From positions 62,001-126,000 of the forward strand of contig CAKOXW010000002.1 of NCBI GenBank assembly GCA_934130375.1: 64,000 bases of DNA. The letters run 5' to 3'. Shown here piece after piece: positions 60,089-64,000 of the stretch (the stretch's first letter is position 1; each line of letters starts with the position of its first letter). The notes under the pieces are model-generated. The model did not search any database. It saw nothing but the letters and a program-made list of their open reading frames with translations, and had not been told where the DNA came from. The stretch is from an uncultured Bacilli bacterium. Lineage in GTDB: Bacteria > Bacillota_I > Bacilli_A > RF39 > UBA660. The position numbers and the translations under genes were made by a program.

Positions 60089-61939
60089 CTATAAAATATT
60101 TATGAATTCTTCATCACTTGCTCTTTGTGGTAGTAACTTTTTAAATTTTTCTTCTAAATTAATTTTATCATTATCAAATTTGAATGCACTATCCTTAAAT
60201 ACAACTTTATATGGTTCACATTCACAAATTTTGTCTACAATATTAATATCAATATTATCATCAAAACAAGCAACTAATGAATTTCCTGCAACATAATATA
60301 CTTTATTATTACCTATCATTCTTTCTTCAATATCTAAATCTAATGTTAAACCTAAATCCAAAATAACTTGGGTTAATAAATCATCTGTTGTTCTATCTTC
60401 TTTAATATTTGATTCAAACAATTTTAATTGTGACTGTTCTAAATCATTTGGTTTGTAGAATACATCTTTCATATTTGAAGAATCAACTTTAAAGGTTCTG
60501 AATCCTTTATCAACATTTTCAGATATTTTTTCTGATGCTTTTTTTATTCTTTCTTGTGCTATATTACAAATATTTTCATATTTATTATCTACAGGTTCTG
60601 GTAATTGAATCATAATATATTTTCTTGAAGTTTTTTCTTCTGCATTCATTTGCATTACAGCATCAGCAGTAGTAGAACTTCCACTAAAAAAATCTAAAAT
60701 TATATCATCATTGCCTGTCGCAATATAAAGTAATTTCTTTATTAAATTCGTTGGCTTCGGAAAATCAAAGTATCCTTTTCCCAATAAATTGTTAATTTCC
60801 AGTGTTCCATCTGTTGTTCTCCCACAATCATCAAATATAGTCTTAATCAAATTTCCTCTTTCGATTAAATTACCGTCATTGTCTTCGTTTAAATATTGTT
60901 TATAGTATACACTCCATTTGCCATTACTTTCTTTAAAAACAATTCTTTGTTCTTTAATTCCTTTTTCAAATTTTTCTTTTGACCATCTCCATCGAGGTGA
61001 AGGTTTAATTATTGTTCCATCTGGTGCTAAAATATCATACATTAAATTAGGTCTTAAATCATTAACGGTACCTGTTTTATTTAATCCTACAAGTTTATAT
61101 TTTCCTCTAATTTGTTCAAATTCATCTGTACCTGTATATTTCTCTATATCTGATGTATCTAAAGGTAAAAATTTCAATTTATATTCATCAGTTCTCGAAT
61201 ACATAACAATATATTCGTGTTCAATTCCAATATTATTTCCAGTAGAGTTAGGATTACTTGTCTTTCTCCAAATGAAAGTTGCTACATAACTCTTTTCACC
61301 AAATATTTCATCACAAACTTTTTTTAAATTAACATACTCGTTTTCATCAATGCTTATAAATATTACTCCATCATTCCTTAATAAATTCCTTGATAATTTC
61401 AATCTAGGATAAATCATATTTAGCCAATCTGAATGGAATCTTCCGTTAGATTGATTATTTGACACCATTCTATTCCCATCTTCATCAATTTGTCCTGATT
61501 CAACAAGCTCTTCATTTTCAGACTTACTGAATTTATCGTTATAAATAAAATCACTTCCTGTATTATAAGGTGGATCAATATAAATACATTTAATTTTGTT
61601 CAAATAAGACTCTTGAAGAATTTTTAATACTTCTAAATTGTCACCCTCGATATAAATATTTTTGGTATTATCAAAATCAACTGATTTTTCCTTAATTGGT
61701 CTTAATGTGTTTTTACTTGGAGTATTAGCATTAACTATGGCTTCTTTTTTTCCAGGCCAAGTTAATTGATATTTTTCTTTTGACCCCTCTACTATCTCTT
61801 TGCATAATTCTTGTTTTAACAAGTCAAAATCTATTGTTTTTCCTTTTGAAGATTCTACTATAACATTTGGAAATAATTCATATATTTTTTCAATATTTTC
61901 ATCTACAACATTTGTTGATTGCATATCTAATTTATTCAT
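60089..61939 (-). CDS. Type III restriction-modification methyltransferase, Mod subunit
   Basis: 616 residues, beta-class N6-adenine methyltransferase. Motif IV DPPY (122-125), SAM-binding motif I DFFSGS (416-421), and a target recognition region between them (about 230-390). N-terminal residues 1-60 are the dimer or Res-contact region. It recognises and methylates the site, and guides Res. The start overlaps the preceding gene by 8 bases, GGAGTTTTG being the ribosome site, so it is co-translated with the accessory genes. Confidence 0.93.
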   Translation of the reverse strand: MNKLDMQSTNVVDENIEKIYELFPNVIVESSKGKTIDFDLLKQELCKEIVEGSKEKYQLTWPGKKEAIVNANTPSKNTLRPIKEKSVDFDNTKNIYIEGDNLEVLKILQESYLNKIKCIYIDPPYNTGSDFIYNDKFSKSENEELVESGQIDEDGNRMVSNNQSNGRFHSDWLNMIYPRLKLSRNLLRNDGVIFISIDENEYVNLKKVCDEIFGEKSYVATFIWRKTSNPNSTGNNIGIEHEYIVMYSRTDEYKLKFLPLDTSDIEKYTGTDEFEQIRGKYKLVGLNKTGTVNDLRPNLMYDILAPDGTIIKPSPRWRWSKEKFEKGIKEQRIVFKESNGKWSVYYKQYLNEDNDGNLIERGNLIKTIFDDCGRTTDGTLEINNLLGKGYFDFPKPTNLIKKLLYIATGNDDIILDFFSGSSTTADAVMQMNAEEKTSRKYIMIQLPEPVDNKYENICNIAQERIKKASEKISENVDKGFRTFKVDSSNMKDVFYKPNDLEQSQLKLFESNIKEDRTTDDLLTQVILDLGLTLDLDIEERMIGNNKVYYVAGNSLVACFDDNIDINIVDKICECEPYKVVFKDSAFKFDNDKINLEEKFKKLLPQRASDEEFINIL

Positions 61940-62627
61940 TATTCAAAACTCCTATCTTATCTAAAACTAATTCTCCTAAAAGAGTAATTTTATATTTTAT
62001 TTGTGGTTTACCACTATTTCTAATATTTCCTATTTCAATTTCTAACAGTCCATTTTTTTCAAGATTATTTAATGTTATTTGCTTATAAGTTTCAGAATCA
62101 CGACTTTCGTTGGTCATATTTAACATATAATTAGGCATAACACTAACAATTTCTAATTCTGCTTTTATCTTATTTAATTCAAAGTGATTAGCATATTTAG
62201 CATAATGGTAAAATTTTAGATATAATATTTCATAATAATCCATTTCTGCAAATATTTTTAATAGTCTTTCAATTCTATATAACTCTTTTTCTTCACTTGT
62301 AATCCCTTTTATGCATAATTCCTTATAATAAGCAATCTTTTCTTCATAAATTTCATTTACCACACCATTCAAACACTTATAAGTAAATGCACCATAACTA
62401 TAATTTGAATAAATATTCTTTAATTCATCAATAGTTATTTCTAATTTTTCTAATCTATTACTCAAATCAATTATAAAATCAACAATACGATCTTCTCTTT
62501 GATGAGGCACTACTCCTTGGACTAATTCAGATAAAAATCCACCTGCTAGAGGTACCAATCCAACTGCTGCTGAAATTCCTGAAACTATAATATCTGTCGA
62601 GTTATTGTTTAGTTGTTCTTGATTCAT
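61932..62627 (-). CDS. Unknown accessory protein of the type III island (231 residues)
   Basis: Residues 12-40 (IIVSGISAAVGLVPLAGGFLSELVQGVVPHQ) are a Gly/Ala-rich amphipathic segment of the type seen at the start of several poorly characterised defence proteins; it could insert into membranes. Then comes a coiled coil (REDRIVDFIIDLSNRLEKLEITIDELK) and a mostly helical body ending in a winged-helix-like TLNNLEKNGLLEIEI...YKITLLGELVLDKI. It overlaps both neighbours (26 bases with DUF4391, 8 with mod), so it is tightly coupled to them. No enzyme motif is visible. Confidence 0.65.
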   Translation of the reverse strand: MNQEQLNNNSTDIIVSGISAAVGLVPLAGGFLSELVQGVVPHQREDRIVDFIIDLSNRLEKLEITIDELKNIYSNYSYGAFTYKCLNGVVNEIYEEKIAYYKELCIKGITSEEKELYRIERLLKIFAEMDYYEILYLKFYHYAKYANHFELNKIKAELEIVSVMPNYMLNMTNESRDSETYKQITLNNLEKNGLLEIEIGNIRNSGKPQIKYKITLLGELVLDKIGVLNNE

Positions 62628-63225
62628 TTAATAATGCCTCCATTTCTTTCTTAAATTTTTGCAATTCTAAATTTAATTCAACCTTTTTATTAAATTGCTT
62701 TTCATTATTTACTTTATAGGTTAATTGTTCAATCTTTTTAGTTAGTTCATCCACTTTTGACTTGTTTTCTATTATATCATTAAAAGTATTTGTATTATTA
62801 TTTTCTTTAATAATAGACTTAACAATATTTTCATAAATTGTTTCTAATGTTAATCCATTTATATTAAATTCTATATCTTCGTTCCATTCAGTAAAATATA
62901 TATTATCTACTTTAATAGAATAACAATAATCCAAATCATATTTTAATACAAATAGTATTTTATATGGTATTGCTTTTGATATTATTTTTATTATGTTTTT
63001 TGGTAATATTTTTTCTTTTAAAATAATTTCAAATATTTGTATTTCTTCTACATCTTGCGATTTTGATATTCCTAGCGTATCCTCTGATAGTTTATAGAGC
63101 CAAGTAATTTTATCAATGTTATTTATAAAATCATCTTTAACAGATGTAGAAACACCAATTTTTTCATAAAAAGTTTTCTTTGGTATAAATTTATTAACCT
63201 TACATCTATCTGGCAACCTTATCAT
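62602..63225 (-). CDS. DUF4391 protein of the defence island
   Basis: 207 residues. It opens IRLPDRCKVNKFIPKKTFYEK, then KITWLYKLSEDTLGIS and IPYKILFVLKYD, a DUF4391 pattern. The C-terminal 60 residues are a coiled coil (VDELTKKIEQLTYKVNNEKQFNKKVELNLELQKFKKEMEALL). DUF4391 genes usually lie between an SNF2-like helicase and a methyltransferase/helicase pair in defence loci, as here. Activity unknown. It starts inside the helicase stop (ATGA). Confidence 0.75.
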   Translation of the reverse strand: MIRLPDRCKVNKFIPKKTFYEKIGVSTSVKDDFINNIDKITWLYKLSEDTLGISKSQDVEEIQIFEIILKEKILPKNIIKIISKAIPYKILFVLKYDLDYCYSIKVDNIYFTEWNEDIEFNINGLTLETIYENIVKSIIKENNNTNTFNDIIENKSKVDELTKKIEQLTYKVNNEKQFNKKVELNLELQKFKKEMEALLNESRTTKQ

Positions 63226-64000
63226 ACAACCACCATAAATGAAATTAATTCAAAATCTTCTAATCCTTTTATATCATTTAATAGCATTGTTGTTCCACCA
63301 CTTCTAAATAAACTATCAATATCACTTTCTTCTTTGATGTTTATTATTGAATCAATACTTTCGTTAAGAAGTTCTGAATATTTTTTCATATCCTTTCCAT
63401 CATCAGTTTCATCATTAAATTTCATATATGCCTCTTTTATAGGTTCTATATGACCTTTTGATATTTTTCTTAATATATCCAAAGTATTTTTGACGCACAA
63501 ATGATTTGACAATACTGTTCCGTCTTCTTTGATATATACTAAATAAAATGGATGTAATTGATTCATATTGTCTATATTTACATTGTTATTTATATTTTTT
63601 AAAACATAAATAACACCTTTTTCTAATCCTATACTTTCATCTGAAAAAACTACTGAATGCATTCCATTTGGCACTTTATTTAAGTTTTCATTATGTTTTA
63701 CATATTCCACTAAATCCATTCTAAACTCGTTTAAGCCTAAATCTGTTATTGAAATTCCAGTGTTCATATCCTCTAAATCTACTACTTCTTCTTGCAATTT
63801 TTGAAGTTGCACTTTTCTATATTCAATGTCACTAGATTTATTTGTTAAAACATTATCTTCTCCTGTACCAGATATATCCATCATTAACATTCTATTTTCT
63901 ACTCTATTTTTTAGATTAATATAATCATCTAATGATATATTAGGCCAAAAATTAACTAACTGAATCACTTCATTGTCTGATCCAATTCTATCTACACGAC
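63222..64000 (-). CDS. SNF2-like helicase, C-terminal part (5' end outside window)
   Basis: The frame is open to the right edge: residues before the first possible start (GTG 63968) read RVDRIGSDNEV, matching helicase motif VI (Q..GRIDRIGS.N), followed by IQLVNFWPNISLDDYINLKNRVENRMLMMD and the acidic GTGEDNVL typical of this helicase group's C-terminus. So the GTG at 63968 is not a true start, and this is the last 259 codons of a larger protein. It should pump along DNA or displace bound protein and leads the defence operon. Confidence 0.75.
   Translation of the reverse strand, partial: RVDRIGSDNEVIQLVNFWPNISLDDYINLKNRVENRMLMMDISGTGEDNVLTNKSSDIEYRKVQLQKLQEEVVDLEDMNTGISITDLGLNEFRMDLVEYVKHNENLNKVPNGMHSVVFSDESIGLEKGVIYVLKNINNNVNIDNMNQLHPFYLVYIKEDGTVLSNHLCVKNTLDILRKISKGHIEPIKEAYMKFNDETDDGKDMKKYSELLNESIDSIINIKEESDIDSLFRSGGTTMLLNDIKGLEDFELISFMVVV

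Noticed and set aside
63222..63968. Complete 248-residue protein starting at GTG 63968
   Set aside because: The frame stays open upstream and encodes helicase motif VI before this GTG, so the gene is the end of a larger helicase cut by the window edge.
1..64000. Possible use of genetic code 4 (TGA as Trp), as in Mollicutes
   Set aside because: TGA works as a normal stop at several firm gene ends (ychF, the DHH gene, murI upstream partner), and Trp is TGG throughout.
1..64000. CRISPR array
   Set aside because: No regularly spaced repeats of 24-40 bases were seen on either strand, and no cas genes are present.

Overview
The window is very AT-rich DNA from a low-GC, Gram-positive-type bacterium that uses the standard code (TGA is a real stop, for example at the end of ychF). 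The gene content points to a Bacilli lineage such as the uncultured gut order RF39 or a relative: a compact Firmicutes housekeeping set, cell-wall genes (murI, a peptidoglycan-deacetylase-like protein, an LtaS-like synthase, lgt), a CIRCE operator, and 'AGGTGAT'-type Shine-Dalgarno sequences before many genes. Taxonomy is inferred from gene style only. Nearly all genes lie on the minus strand.

Layout. 1-5.9 kb: a truncated thioester-domain surface adhesin, a polysaccharide deacetylase, TspO, a DUF421 protein, a ZIP transporter, two small unknowns and a CIRCE-controlled Hsp20. 6-12.3 kb: an LtaS-like enzyme (+ strand), an orphan ThsB-like TIR protein, glyA, a Met gamma-lyase-family enzyme, an SDR, a 41-residue Lys-rich peptide gene and a small winged-helix protein. 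12.3-15.8 kb: a tight operon of a radical-SAM DNA-repair-type protein, its usual TIGR03915-type partner and a divergent GroEL paralogue, behind a promoter whose -35 box overlaps an SOS-box-like palindrome. 16-17.3 kb: a long PemK-family gene followed by a strong candidate small RNA, then tRNA-His. 17.3-37.3 kb: core genes ung, an AGCS symporter, rlmH, walJ, dnaB, rplI, a stand-alone DHH phosphoesterase, murI, two ABC ATPase-permease fusions, rpsR-ssb-rpsF, ychF, AbgT, DUF951, parB and parA. This resembles the Firmicutes neighbourhood left of oriC, and the strand suggests the origin lies to the right.

37.3-40.8 kb is a three-gene ABC exporter cassette placed between whiA and parA and flanked by a perfect 54-bp direct repeat. 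40.8-50.5 kb returns to core genes (whiA, trxB, lgt, uvrA, uvrB), interrupted by a tandem pair of duplicated exported-protein genes. From about 50.5 kb to the right edge is a mobile island. It starts with two adjacent tyrosine recombinases, an excisionase-like protein and a MazF toxin. A strongly structured, locally GC-rich noncoding region and a sigma-like factor with a structured leader follow. The cargo is a SWIM-finger membrane protein, type III Res and Mod subunits, an unknown 231-residue protein, a DUF4391 protein and the C-terminal part of an SNF2-like helicase cut by the window edge. The last four genes overlap one another, so the helicase, DUF4391, unknown protein and Mod/Res probably form one extended defence operon. 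That operon, the radical-SAM/chaperonin operon and the noncoding region near 54.3 kb are the most promising places for something undescribed.
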